A stretch of 56,540 nt of DNA from FEN-1099 sp964511015 (GCA_964511015.1 CAZEDX010000021.1:1-56540); one strand, 5' to 3'. Shown: positions 41,069 to 50,566, counted from the first letter of the stretch. Translations and numbers: made by a program. Notes: generated from the sequence alone by a model not told the origin.

Positions 41069-43579
41069 ATGAGAACGCATGCCCTCGTTCTACTTTTGGT
41101 TTTGTTGGCCGTGATGCCGGCAACGTTGATGTGTGCGCCGGAAGTCCAGGTGCGCCGTGATGATCTTGACGGCTACCTGTCTGAACCCGATGTCACACCG
41201 CGACCAACAGCCACTCACGCCAACTCTGATGTTGCCGAACCGGCCACCTCGACTCCGTGCCCGATCCGCGAATCGGTGATCGACGACAGCGCTCCGGCGC
41301 CCTCCACCACTCCCGCCTCCACTGAACGTTTCGAGGAATTGCGAGAGCGCATCCGCCGACTGGCCCAGGAAGCAGTGGCGCTTTCCAAGCAGAACAAGAC
41401 GGAGCAGGCGCAAGCCAAGATCGACCAGGCGCGGATGTTGATTCTGTCATTCGACGGTTCGGCCGAGCAGCGCCAGCGTCTCACCGAAGAATACGACATG
41501 TTGTTGACGTTGCTCGATGAACTGATCGAGCCGGAGCGCAGCACACCCGCCGATGCCGTGCGGTTCATCTTGACGCCCCCCGAACCTTCGACGCAGGATC
41601 TGGCGAGCGTGGAAGCTGCGCGTTCGATTCCCAGCCTGCGCCACTATCTGGCCGGTCTGGATTCTTCGGCGCGGCGCCGGGTGGCCGCGCAGTTGGCGGT
41701 ATTCAACCGGACCGAACGCGGACGCAAGCTGTTCCAACTCTACCTTGACCGTTCGTCACGTTACCGCCAGCACATCCAACGCGTATTGGCCAAGTACAAT
41801 CTGCCGGCTGAGTTGTTCTGCGTGGCTTTGATCGAATCGGGATTCTCGGAGACCGCGGTGAGTCACGCCGGAGCAGCCGGCATGTGGCAATTTATGCCCG
41901 ATACCGGTCGTGACTACGGCATGTCGGTCGATCGCTGGCTAGACGAACGCCTTGACTGGATCCAGGCCACCGATGCCGCCGCCCGCTACCTCAAGAATTC
42001 GCTCGCCCACTATCAGGGCGACATTGAACTGGCGGTCGCTTCGTACAACACCGGCACCGGCAATGTGGACCGCGCGATTCGCCACGCCGGCACCCGCAAT
42101 TACTGGCACCTCAAGCTGCATCCGGAAACGATGGGCTACGTACCGAAGTGGATCGCCGCAATGATTCTGTACTACGACGCAGAACGCTTCGGATTCCGAC
42201 GGCCTAATGATTCTCCGATCGATTACGACTCGATCACCATTCGTGGTTCGGTGGGGCTAGACGCGATTGCCGGTTCGATCGGGCAGAACCCCAACCAATT
42301 GATGGCCTTGAACCGGTCGTTGATTCGTCACGCTACCCCGCCCGACCGTCCGTATGTTTTACGGTTGCCGCCGGGCACGCGTGACCGCCTCTTGGCCAAC
42401 CTCGATGATCTGTTGGAATCACAGTCGGTGATCTGGATCGCGCACCGGATCCGCGAAGGTGAATCACCGGCCGCCATCGCCAAACACTACGACGTTCCGG
42501 TACAACGAATTATCGATGCCAACGACCTGCTGGAACGAAACCTGCCCGAGCCGGGCGAAGTGATCATGGTCCCGGTGAATCCGGACAACCAACTGGCGCT
42601 GGCGCAACTCCAACGTGCCGAGGATGAGCAACGGCGCGAGGCAGCCACCCGCTCTTCAACTTCACCGGCCACCAACTCCGCTGACCCCGACGATCGTCGA
42701 ACCACCTTGGCGCCGGCTGCCACGCCGAAACCCAAAAAGGTGGCACACAAGGTTCGACCGCGCGAAAGCCTCTGGACCATCGCCGAGCGTTACGACGTTA
42801 CGGTCGCCGACTTGAAGGCGTGGAACAAGACCTTGTTGGACAACGGCAATCAGATCCAGGTCGGCCAGCGGCTGACGGTCTACGTCGGCAGCGAGCCGGT
42901 GCCGGTCGCCAAGAAATACACCGTGCGGCGCGGTGATTCGTTGAGCGGCATCGCCAATCGTCACGGCGTGACAGTGCGCGATCTCGCCGCGGCCAACGGC
43001 ATCACGTCGGAATCGACCATCTATCCAGGTATGGAACTGGCTATTCCAGGAAGCGGCGGCACCATTGCCGAACCGGCACCTTCGCGCCGCACCCACATCG
43101 TGCGGCGCGGCGAAACACTGTCGGAGATTGCGGATCGCTACGATCTGTCCATCCAAAACCTGATGGCTTGGAACCGCCTCTCCAACGCCGACGCGCTACG
43201 TCCCGGCCAGACGTTGCTGCTGATGGCCGACGCGTCGAGCGGCGGCAACACGATCTACACCGTCAAGCGCGGCGACACGTTGGCTAAGATCGCCAAAAAG
43301 TTCGGCGTGACGACCAATGCACTCGCTTCCGCCAACAGTTTGTCCACCCGGGCAGCCTTGAGGGCGGGTCAGAAGCTGAAAATCCCCAGCCGAACGAATG
43401 CCGGGCGCGAAAACGTAGCCTGGACCAAATACAAAGTACGTTCCGGCGACACGTTGGCCAGTATCGCCAAGCGCCAGGGTTGCACAATCGACGATTTGGC
43501 CGCGTGGAACAACCTGAAGCGCTCGGCCAAACTGCAGGTCGGCCAGATATTGAAGATTCAAACGAAGAAGAAGCCATGA
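41069..43579 (+). CDS. mltD: MltD-type lytic transglycosylase with six LysM domains
   Basis: Cleaves peptidoglycan glycan strands with anhydro-muramic ends. Start ATG 41069 gives a signal peptide (hydrophobic to about residue 24; ATLMC could also be a lipobox, Cys23). After a Ser/Thr/Pro-rich linker and a helical region, the SLT domain has catalytic Glu256 (ALIESGFSE), GMWQFMPDTGRDYGM, and VASYNTGTGNV. Six LysM repeats follow at about 455-500, 560-607, 616-662, 676-720, 729-773 and 787-836; E. coli MltD has fewer. No Shine-Dalgarno precedes the start. The DNA methyltransferase gene overlaps its end (ATGA). Confidence 0.9.
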   Translation: MRTHALVLLLVLLAVMPATLMCAPEVQVRRDDLDGYLSEPDVTPRPTATHANSDVAEPATSTPCPIRESVIDDSAPAPSTTPASTERFEELRERIRRLAQEAVALSKQNKTEQAQAKIDQARMLILSFDGSAEQRQRLTEEYDMLLTLLDELIEPERSTPADAVRFILTPPEPSTQDLASVEAARSIPSLRHYLAGLDSSARRRVAAQLAVFNRTERGRKLFQLYLDRSSRYRQHIQRVLAKYNLPAELFCVALIESGFSETAVSHAGAAGMWQFMPDTGRDYGMSVDRWLDERLDWIQATDAAARYLKNSLAHYQGDIELAVASYNTGTGNVDRAIRHAGTRNYWHLKLHPETMGYVPKWIAAMILYYDAERFGFRRPNDSPIDYDSITIRGSVGLDAIAGSIGQNPNQLMALNRSLIRHATPPDRPYVLRLPPGTRDRLLANLDDLLESQSVIWIAHRIREGESPAAIAKHYDVPVQRIIDANDLLERNLPEPGEVIMVPVNPDNQLALAQLQRAEDEQRREAATRSSTSPATNSADPDDRRTTLAPAATPKPKKVAHKVRPRESLWTIAERYDVTVADLKAWNKTLLDNGNQIQVGQRLTVYVGSEPVPVAKKYTVRRGDSLSGIANRHGVTVRDLAAANGITSESTIYPGMELAIPGSGGTIAEPAPSRRTHIVRRGETLSEIADRYDLSIQNLMAWNRLSNADALRPGQTLLLMADASSGGNTIYTVKRGDTLAKIAKKFGVTTNALASANSLSTRAALRAGQKLKIPSRTNAGRENVAWTKYKVRSGDTLASIAKRQGCTIDDLAAWNNLKRSAKLQVGQILKIQTKKKP

Positions 43580-44418
43580 AGCCCAACCGCGTCTATTTCG
43601 GCGACAACCTGCCGTTGCTGCGACGAATCAAGACTTCGTCGATCCCGCTGATCTACATCGATCCGCCGTTCAATACCGGCAAAGCGCAAGTGCGCACACA
43701 ACTGCAAACCGTTCGCGCGACATGTGGTGACCGCACGGGTTTCGGCGGGAAGCGGTACCAAACCATCCGCCTCGGAAGCCATTCGTTCGCTGACTTCTTC
43801 GATGACTTCCTGGCCTTCCTCGAACCGCGCTTGATCGAAGCGCACCGCGTGCTGTGTCAACATGGCACATTGTATCTGCATCTCGACTACCGTGAAGTGC
43901 ATGCGGCCAAGCTACTGCTCGACGCCGTCTTCGGTCGTGACTCTTTTCTCAATGAGGTCATCTGGGCGTACGACTACGGTGGCCGACCGAAGGACAAATG
44001 GCCGCCGAAACACGATAACATCCTCGTTTACGTAAAAGATCCGCGCCGGTACTTTTTCGACAGCGACGCCATCGAGCGTATCCCCTACATGGCGCCGTCA
44101 CTGGTCGGGCCGGAAAAGGCCGCGCGCGGCAAACTGCCGACCGACACCTGGTGGCACACAATTGTGCCTACCAACGGTCATGAAAAGACTGGCTATCCGA
44201 CCCAAAAACCGCTAGGTGTGCTGCGGCGGATCATCCAAGCCTCGTCCCGCCCCGGTGACCGCGTGCTCGATTTCTTTGCCGGCAGCGGCACCACCGGCGC
44301 CGCCTGCCTGGAACTCGGCCGCCGCTTCACACTGATCGACAACAACCCACAGGCACTCGAGGTCATGTCCCGGCGCTTCGCGGGAAACAAGTCTGTGCAA
44401 TGGGTTAATTGGCCGTAG
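43576..44418 (+). CDS. solitary beta-class DNA methyltransferase (DPPF type)
   Basis: A 280-residue amino-DNA methyltransferase. Motif IV is IDPPFNTG at 28-35 and the SAM motif I is DFFAGSGTTGAAC at about 231-243, the order of the beta class (N6-adenine or N4-cytosine). YPTQKPLGVLRRI supplies motif X. Start ATG 43576 lies within the mltD stop (ATGA). No restriction endonuclease, specificity subunit or Vsr gene is nearby, so it is an orphan that may act in regulation or phage defence. Target-recognition region is short (about 50-200). An upstream in-frame ATG at 43480 lies inside mltD and is rejected. Confidence 0.8.
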   Translation: MKPNRVYFGDNLPLLRRIKTSSIPLIYIDPPFNTGKAQVRTQLQTVRATCGDRTGFGGKRYQTIRLGSHSFADFFDDFLAFLEPRLIEAHRVLCQHGTLYLHLDYREVHAAKLLLDAVFGRDSFLNEVIWAYDYGGRPKDKWPPKHDNILVYVKDPRRYFFDSDAIERIPYMAPSLVGPEKAARGKLPTDTWWHTIVPTNGHEKTGYPTQKPLGVLRRIIQASSRPGDRVLDFFAGSGTTGAACLELGRRFTLIDNNPQALEVMSRRFAGNKSVQWVNWP

Positions 44419-44428
44419 AGCCGGCTAC

Positions 44429-45979
44429 TTATCCTTCCGCGGGCGTTTCCGGCATCGGCGCAGGCCGTGCCGGTTGCGTCAGTTCGTTCTTGGCTTTGAT
44501 AATCCTCTGGAACAGGCGTTCGTATTTGGCCACACGCGTGTCCCACGAGTTATCAATTTCCATCGCAGCGTCGATCAACTTGCGCCAGCGCTTCTGGTCT
44601 TCAAACAGATCGGCCGCATCGGCCAGTGTTTTCAGAAGAGCCTCCGGCTCGTAGTTGGTGAACTTGAAACCGTTCGCGCCACGTGCGCCCTTCGACCAGC
44701 CTTTCACCGTATCGTCGAGCCCGCCGACCGCGCGCACAACAGGAATCGTGCCATAGCGCTGGGCGCACATCTGCACCAGTCCGCAAGGCTCGTACTTACT
44801 CGGCACCAACAACATGTCAGCGCCGGCCTGGATGCGATGCGCCAAAACATCATCGAAGCCAATACGCACACCGACGAATTCCGGGAACCGCGCGGCCAGC
44901 TCAAGCAACTGCGTCTTGTATGATTTGCGTTCGGCGGTGTCGCGTTCCTGGCTGTCCCCAAGGAAAACCATCATGAAGCCATGCGCAACGAGGTCTTCGG
45001 TGATGGGCATGATCAGGTCAAGACCCTTCTGCTCGGTCAGGCGTCCAATGAAACCAAGCACCGGCTTTTTGGTCCATTCCGTAGACAAACCAAATTCCTT
45101 GAGCAGTGCCGTTTTGCACTTTTTTTTGCCGTCGAGACGTGCGGCGCTGTAGTGTTGGGCGAGAGCCGTGTCAGATGCCGGATCCCACACTTCGGTGTCG
45201 ATGCCGTTAGCGATACCAGTCAAACGCTCGGCTCGCGCGCCAAATACGCCTGCCAGCCGGAAGCCGTATTCTTCGGTCTGAATTTCCTTGGCGTAATGTT
45301 CCGACACAGTCGAAATCCAGTCGGCATGTACCAAACCACCCTTGGTCAAACCCCAACCGCCGTGGAATTCCAACTCGTCCATGTTGAAAGCCTCGGACGG
45401 CAAATCAAACCATCTCCCCTCAAGCGGGGGAAACAGGCCTTCGAAGCCGGCGTTGTGTACGGTAAACAGCGTTGCCGGAGCGGCAAGAAATTCACTCTGA
45501 TCACCCCATTTACGCAGATAGCTCATGACCAAGGCGGTCTGCCAGTCGTGTGCGTGGACGATGTCGTACTTCACTGCGCCGCGCCGCATCCATTCGATGA
45601 CCGCTTTCGAAAAATATGCAAACCGCGCCGCGTTGTCCGGGTAATCGCGGCCGGTGTCCGGATCCACGTACAATGACTCGCGTCCGAAATAGCCCGCATT
45701 CTCGACCAACAGTAGTCGCCACGGACGGTCGACCTTTGCGGCGAGCAAGCGGCCTTCCACCGAATTGCCGTCCATGTGAATCGCCAATGGCTCGCCCAAC
45801 GGTTCGGTGACTGCGCCGCCGAGTTTCGTACCCTGATAGAAAGGCATGATCACGTCGACATGATGGCCACGCTTGGCTAGTGCGGTGGGTAAGGCCCCGC
45901 AAACATCGCCCAGACCTCCCGTTGTGGCGTATGGCGTTACTTCGCTGCATACCATTAGGATGTTCAGCTTCTTAGCCAT
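44429..45979 (-). CDS. glgA: glycogen synthase (GT5)
   Basis: Extends alpha-1,4-glucan from an ADP-glucose (or UDP-glucose) donor. The 516-residue protein has the GT5 N-terminus ILMVCSEVTPYATTGGLGDV, then HAHDWQTALV, FTVHNAGFEG and NGIDTEVWDP, and the C-domain segments GFIGRLTEQKGLDL and LLVPSKYEPCGLVQMCAQRYG with the catalytic Glu in the E-P-C-G-L context. The usual Lys of the KTGGL donor loop is Thr here. A Pro/Ala-rich tail ends the protein. GGAGG lies upstream of ATG 45979. No branching enzyme or glgC is nearby. Confidence 0.92.
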   Translation of the reverse strand: MAKKLNILMVCSEVTPYATTGGLGDVCGALPTALAKRGHHVDVIMPFYQGTKLGGAVTEPLGEPLAIHMDGNSVEGRLLAAKVDRPWRLLLVENAGYFGRESLYVDPDTGRDYPDNAARFAYFSKAVIEWMRRGAVKYDIVHAHDWQTALVMSYLRKWGDQSEFLAAPATLFTVHNAGFEGLFPPLEGRWFDLPSEAFNMDELEFHGGWGLTKGGLVHADWISTVSEHYAKEIQTEEYGFRLAGVFGARAERLTGIANGIDTEVWDPASDTALAQHYSAARLDGKKKCKTALLKEFGLSTEWTKKPVLGFIGRLTEQKGLDLIMPITEDLVAHGFMMVFLGDSQERDTAERKSYKTQLLELAARFPEFVGVRIGFDDVLAHRIQAGADMLLVPSKYEPCGLVQMCAQRYGTIPVVRAVGGLDDTVKGWSKGARGANGFKFTNYEPEALLKTLADAADLFEDQKRWRKLIDAAMEIDNSWDTRVAKYERLFQRIIKAKNELTQPARPAPMPETPAEG

Positions 45980-46334
45980 GAGCGTCTCCCTCCGTGTTGG
46001 GCTCGCCTATTTCCGGCAGCCGCTACCGCTGGGTTGCTGGATTCCGTTGCCACGCCGGTGTCAAAATCAAACACCGTCCCCACACAAAACGGAACGATTC
46101 CGAAAAGTTCCGAGATTCACTGTAGGAGTAGAATACACCTGCCCAGCCGGATAGGCAAACCGAAGTCGATCGTCCACATCGTATTGGACAAACTAGCACA
46201 AAATCAGGTACTTTGTGCGCCACTACCGGCAGAAGAACAGGATTCCGTGACAGCGCACACCAACGTAACGATCGAGGTCAATTCTTGCTTTTCCAAGCAC
46301 CACCAACTTAGCGTCACGGTCGAAGGGTCAACTG
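45980..46334. other. gene-free 355-bp stretch between glgA and the decayed phosphodiesterase gene
   Basis: Divergent upstream region of glgA. One short inverted repeat, CGGAACGATTCCG, lies near 46090-46102; no convincing promoter or coding sequence was seen. An in-frame ORF crossing it has no signal peptide or domain and is taken as noise upstream of the decayed gene. Confidence 0.5.
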
Positions 46335-47300
46335 ATGAAATTTGTACGGATGTTGTTGCCGGCTATTTTTTGCCTTTGACTCGAGAGTCTCCTGCTCTAC
46401 AAGTGATAACGATGGTGTCCAAGAGTGATGGCGACACGCTTGTGAATGATGATCAAGCTGATGCCGATGCCGACGACGACCTTAACGATGACGATGTTAG
46501 TGACGATGATGTGACCGATGACGATACCGCCGACGACGATTGGGTTCCGCTCTATCCCGATCTTTCGATCGCCAGCCACCGCGGGGCGAACATTCTGGCC
46601 CCGGAAAACAAGCTTCCCAGCTTGGAAATCACTTTCCACCAGGGTGCAAATGCGGTCGAGATCGATGTGCGTGACACCGCCGACGGTGTAAATGTGGCGA
46701 TGCACGATAACACCGTCGACCGCACCACCAACGGCACCGGTCTGGTGTTTGACTTGACACTTGCCGAAATCAAGGAGTTGCTGATCAAAGATTGGATGTA
46801 CGGACACATATATGGCGATCTGCCCCACATTGCAGGAAGCGCTGACGGTGATCGCCGAACACGGCGGCTAGGTGGACATCGACATGAAGACCAGCGAGCC
46901 GGAGGAAGCGATCGAGATCGTCATGGCGACGGGAATGGAGAACAGCTGCTATGTCTACTCCGGCGATATCGCTACCCTCGACCGCGTCCGCGCCACTTCG
47001 CCTGACGTGCGCATCCAGCCGGGCACCACTTCGGTGGCGGCCATATAAGCGCTGCTCGACCATTTCGACCAGGATCCTGAACACATCGAACTGGCCGATG
47101 GCGGCGTCGCGCCGGAGAATGTCGAATTGACTCACAGAGTCGGTGCGCGTGAGACGATGGACTCAATCGGCGAACGTGACATATTCGCTTTCCTCGGGTT
47201 CAGGAAAACCTGGCTCAGCCTGATGGAAGGCAGAGTGGATGTACTCCTCTCCGAACTACTTGGCATGCTGGTCGACTGGTACGACAGCCTGTGCGACTAA
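46335..47300 (+). pseudogene. decayed glycerophosphodiester phosphodiesterase lipoprotein
   Basis: ATG 46335 starts a plausible leader (MKFVRMLLPAIFCL) that meets a TGA at once. Another frame continues with an Asp-rich spacer (DDDVTDDDTADDD) and the GDPD core: IASHRGANILAPENKLPSLE, AVEIDVRDTADG and MHDNTVDRTTNGTG. Near 46810-46830 the frame shifts again to PTLQEALTVIAEHGG, followed by in-frame TAG (46869) and TAA (47046) and an end at TAA 47298. Two frameshifts plus two nonsense codons argue for true decay rather than a single sequencing error. The intact enzyme would have hydrolysed glycerophosphodiesters in the envelope. Confidence 0.75.
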
Positions 47301-47332
47301 ATGAGAAGGCTAGTGGTCTGCTAGAGCCCAGA

Positions 47333-48805
47333 CTACTTAGCGTACCACGTCGTGCCGGTCGGCGTGTCTTTGATCAAGATACCGATCTCGGCGAGTTCTT
47401 TTCGCAACTGGTCCGCGCGCGTGAAGTCCTTTGCGGCGCGAGCCTGGTTGCGTGCGGCAATGCGTTGTTCGACATCGGCCACAGTCATCTTCTGTTGCGC
47501 TAAAACCAGTTCCGCACAACGACGGCGATAGTTGGCCGGCGCGGCTCCCGGAAAACCCAGCACACCACGGATCGCGTCGAAAGCCCGCTTGGCTTCGGTG
47601 AGCAGCATGGAATAGCCTGGCTCGTCCTTCAGTTTGCCTTTGGTGGCAAGCGTATTGATCATGGTAACAAGCTCAAACAACTGACCAAGTGCCCGCGGAG
47701 TGTTGAAGTCGTCGTCCATTGCCTCCTCAAAGGTCGGCACAATCTTCTGCAAACCGGTCCACACTGTCGCCTGCGGCGCCTGGAGGCGCGATTCTTCCAT
47801 CGGTAGCGGCACGAAGGATTGCGCTTCCAGCGTTTCCCACGCGGTATAGACGCGATCGACCGCCTCGCGCGCCTCTTGTAACGCCCCCTCGAAGTAGTCA
47901 AGCGGGTGGCGGTAATGCACACCGAGCAGCACAAAACGTAGCACTTCAGGGGCAATTTGCCCGAGCACATCGCGAATGGTAAAAAAGTTGCCCAGGCTCT
48001 TGGACATCTTCTCGTGATTCACCTGCACGAATCCGTTGTGAATCCAGTATCGCACGAACTCCCTGCCAAACGCTGCTTCGGACTGCGCAGTCTCGTTTTC
48101 ATGGTGCGGGAAAATCAGGTCTTGCCCGCCACCATGGATGTCAAACGGCTGGCCAAGGTAGTGGCTGCTCATCGCCGAGCATTCGATGTGCCACCCGGGC
48201 CGGCCAGCCCCCCAAGGACTGTCCCACGCGGGTTCACCGGGTTTTGCCATCTTCCACAAGGCGAAATCGAGCGGATCCTTCTTTTCTTCATCCACGCCCA
48301 CCCGGGCGCCGGACTGCATCTCGTCGATGTCGCGCTTGGACAGCTTGCCGTAGTCGCTGAATTTCCGGACCGAAAAATACACGCCGCCCTTCTTGCGATA
48401 AGCAAACCCGTTCTTCTCCAGGCGACTGATGATGTCGATGATCTGCGCAATGTGCGTGGTAGCACGCGGTTCGTGGGTCGGACGTTGGATTCCCAGCGCA
48501 TCCATGTCGACGTAAAACTCGTCGATAAATTTCTGTGCCAGATCAGCCGGCGGTATGCCCAACTCGGTCGCACGGTTGATGATCTTGTCGTCCACATCGG
48601 TGAAGTTGCGAACATAAGTGACCTGGTAGCCTTTGTACTTCAAGTAGCGATAGACAACGTCAAACACAACCTGACTGCGCGCGTGACCGATGTGGCAATG
48701 GTCGTAGACAGTCACGCCGCACACGTACATGCGGACCTGATCGGGTTGCAGGGGAATGAATTCATCTTTGCTTCGACGCAGGGTGTTGTAGACCCGAAGC
48801 GGCAT
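47333..48805 (-). CDS. cysS: cysteinyl-tRNA synthetase
   Basis: Class I synthetase charging tRNA-Cys, 490 residues. The HIGH motif is CHIGH at 37-41 after the zinc ligand in MYVCGVTVYD, WHIECS and HGGGQDLIFPHHENE follow, and the KMSKS loop (EKMSKSLGNFF) is near 265. The C-terminal anticodon-binding part is complete. GGAGG lies 5 nt before ATG 48805. Upstream on the same strand, a terminator hairpin separates it from the DsbA-like gene. Confidence 0.95.
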   Translation of the reverse strand: MPLRVYNTLRRSKDEFIPLQPDQVRMYVCGVTVYDHCHIGHARSQVVFDVVYRYLKYKGYQVTYVRNFTDVDDKIINRATELGIPPADLAQKFIDEFYVDMDALGIQRPTHEPRATTHIAQIIDIISRLEKNGFAYRKKGGVYFSVRKFSDYGKLSKRDIDEMQSGARVGVDEEKKDPLDFALWKMAKPGEPAWDSPWGAGRPGWHIECSAMSSHYLGQPFDIHGGGQDLIFPHHENETAQSEAAFGREFVRYWIHNGFVQVNHEKMSKSLGNFFTIRDVLGQIAPEVLRFVLLGVHYRHPLDYFEGALQEAREAVDRVYTAWETLEAQSFVPLPMEESRLQAPQATVWTGLQKIVPTFEEAMDDDFNTPRALGQLFELVTMINTLATKGKLKDEPGYSMLLTEAKRAFDAIRGVLGFPGAAPANYRRRCAELVLAQQKMTVADVEQRIAARNQARAAKDFTRADQLRKELAEIGILIKDTPTGTTWYAK

Positions 48806-48832
48806 GGTTTCCTCCGCGAACGACTATCGAAC

Positions 48833-48860
48833 AAAAAGGGGCGTATGAATCATACGCCCC
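48833..48860 (-). terminator. rho-independent terminator after the DsbA-like gene
   Basis: On the minus strand a perfect 10-bp stem GGGGCGTATG / CATACGCCCC with a 3-nt loop is followed directly by TTTTT. It lies between the stop of the gene at 48917 and the cysS start. Confidence 0.75.
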
Positions 48861-48902
48861 TACGGGTTGTTCCTCATGTAGGGGCGGCCGCCGGAGCCGC
48901 CC
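48838..48902. repeat. REP-like double hairpin (GTAGGGGCG type)
   Basis: Two neighbouring stem-loops: the terminator stem (48838-48860) and GGGCGGC/GCCGCCC (48882-48888 / 48896-48902). In addition CGCCCCTAC (48855-48863) is the inverted complement of GTAGGGGCG (48878-48886). Such GTAGGGGCG-headed palindromes often recur in intergenic spaces of a genome; no second copy was seen in this window. Confidence 0.5.
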
Positions 48903-48916
48903 GCGCTGCCGACGGC

Positions 48917-49798
48917 TTAGCGGCCGGCGAGCAGCGTGTCGATCACCTTGCTGTAGAAGTCAACATCGCGCCGGCCCTTAAATAACCGGCCGTTGATGAA
49001 CACCGCCGGCGTACCACGCACACCCAGGCTGCGGCCCAGTTCGACTTCGGTTTCGATCTGCTTCTTGATCTCGTCGCTTTCCATATCCTTCTTCAGCTTG
49101 CCGAGATTTAGCTTGAACTTGTCGGCCAGTGGCTTGAGTACCGCATCTACGTCACTGATGTCACCACGCGACCATTCCTTCTGTGTGGCAAACAGATGGT
49201 TCGCCAATTCCCAGAACTTGTTCTGCTTCGCGGCGGCGTAGGCCACACGGTGCCAGAAGTTGGCTTTCTCCCCGTGAATCAGGAAGGTCTGGAATACCAA
49301 GCGGACCTTGCCATCATACTTCTTCATTACTTCTTCGATGATTGGATCGAGCTGGCCGCAGAACGGACACATCAACTCGGTGAACATCACGATGGTAATC
49401 GGCGCACCGGCCGGACCGCGCGACAACGCGTTGGCCGCGACTTTCACTTCTTGCACATTGGCCATTTCTTCTTCAAACGATGGCCGGCCAGGCTGCTGGC
49501 CCTGGCGACCGCCCTGGCCCATCGATTTCGCAGCCATTTTCTGCAACGAGGCGATGGCGTCCTGGCTGACGTTGCCCCGCTCGAGATACTTCACCATTTC
49601 CTGCGCGATGGTCGGACTCGCCGCGGCGATGGCTAGCGCGAGCGCCGTTTGTGTTTCGTCCAACTTGTTGAATTCCTGATTCTGCTTCGCGGCCCAACTG
49701 GCTTTGGTCCCCGGCAACACATTGGTGTACCGGCCGACCGTGAAGCCCAGAAAAAGCACGCTGATCACGAACAGCGCCACGATTACCTTCTTGGCCAT
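48917..49798 (-). CDS. membrane-anchored DsbA-like thiol oxidoreductase
   Basis: A 293-residue protein, start ATG 49798 with a perfect AAGGAGGT 7 nt upstream; the longer ORF to 49873 is rejected. An N-terminal TM anchor (VIVALFVISVLFLGF) is followed by a helical, Gln/Gly/Lys-rich region to about 120, then a DsbA-fold domain: ITIVMFTELMCPFCGQLDP with Cys144-Pro-Phe-Cys147, an inserted helical region, and the cis-Pro loop in GVRGTPAVFINGRLFKG. It probably makes or rearranges disulphides in the many Cys-rich envelope proteins encoded here. A terminator hairpin follows its stop. Confidence 0.85.
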   Translation of the reverse strand: MAKKVIVALFVISVLFLGFTVGRYTNVLPGTKASWAAKQNQEFNKLDETQTALALAIAAASPTIAQEMVKYLERGNVSQDAIASLQKMAAKSMGQGGRQGQQPGRPSFEEEMANVQEVKVAANALSRGPAGAPITIVMFTELMCPFCGQLDPIIEEVMKKYDGKVRLVFQTFLIHGEKANFWHRVAYAAAKQNKFWELANHLFATQKEWSRGDISDVDAVLKPLADKFKLNLGKLKKDMESDEIKKQIETEVELGRSLGVRGTPAVFINGRLFKGRRDVDFYSKVIDTLLAGR

Positions 49799-49889
49799 AA
49801 CAGATACCTCCTTAGAGGACGGATAACCGCCTTGAGTGACAAACAAACATACTCGCGGGCGGGGTGTTGTCAATAGTAATGGCGGCGGC

Positions 49890-50447
49890 TCACTCTCGCG
49901 CCAACAGATCCTTGAGCGAGGGGCACTCCTCGCGCAGCAACGAATAGAGCGCCATGTCCAGCGGTCGGCCGTGACGTTGAACCATGTGCCGCTTGATGCC
50001 TTCGAGTTGAAAGCCCGCCTTCTCGGCGGTGCGTCGACTGGCCTTGTTTTCCACGGCGGCGCAAGCCTGTAAACGCAGAATCGGCTTCGACTCGAACAAC
50101 AACGCGCAAAATAGCTGCACCGCTTCGGTCATGTAGCCCTGGCCACGGTCTTCCACTCGGAAGATTTTTGCGCCGATCTCATACCCGCTGGCGTAAGGAG
50201 CGCATTTGAAAAACCAGATTCGGCCAATGAAACGGCCATCGGGGGCGGTGATCAGCAGCATGCCGCGATCTTCTTCCCACAGGCCGTTTTCCTGGTGCTT
50301 CTTGCGCAGTTCCGTCGTCGTGGTCAGCCGCGGCGGCAAGAATTCGCCGACCTCGGCCACGTCGTTTTCCAGGCGGCACATCGGCTCGATATCCGCCTCG
50401 TCCACCAACCGCAGAATGATTCGTTTGCCTTTGATCATGCGCAGCAT
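49890..50447 (-). CDS. GNAT-family N-acetyltransferase (RimJ/RimL-like)
   Basis: A GNAT acetyltransferase of about 185 residues. IKGKRIILRLVDEADIEPMCRLEND is the typical opening, FIGRIWFFKCAPYASGYEIGAKI marks the central sheet, DRGQGYMTEAVQLFCALLF the acetyl-CoA binding loop, and ENKASRRTAEKAGFQLEGIKRH the family C-terminus. The RimJ/RimL subgroup acetylates N-termini of ribosomal proteins or small amines; the substrate is unknown. The start is uncertain: ATG 50447 is preferred for its normal N-terminus, but GTG 50483 is in frame. Confidence 0.8.
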   Translation of the reverse strand: MLRMIKGKRIILRLVDEADIEPMCRLENDVAEVGEFLPPRLTTTTELRKKHQENGLWEEDRGMLLITAPDGRFIGRIWFFKCAPYASGYEIGAKIFRVEDRGQGYMTEAVQLFCALLFESKPILRLQACAAVENKASRRTAEKAGFQLEGIKRHMVQRHGRPLDMALYSLLREECPSLKDLLARE

Positions 50448-50566
50448 TACACCCCACCAACGCCGCTCTGTCCACACCCTCAACTCTTGACCCTTTCCCG
50501 GTTTGGGCCTACTGTGCCATCGCTTTGTGTGGCACTACTGAACTGGAAAATAGGGGTCAAAGTCCA

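Noticed and set aside
46034..47005. 323-codon ORF as an intact protein
   Set aside because: Its N-terminal 130 codons have no signal or domain, and its C-terminal part leaves the GDPD frame; it is a chance frame across a decayed gene.
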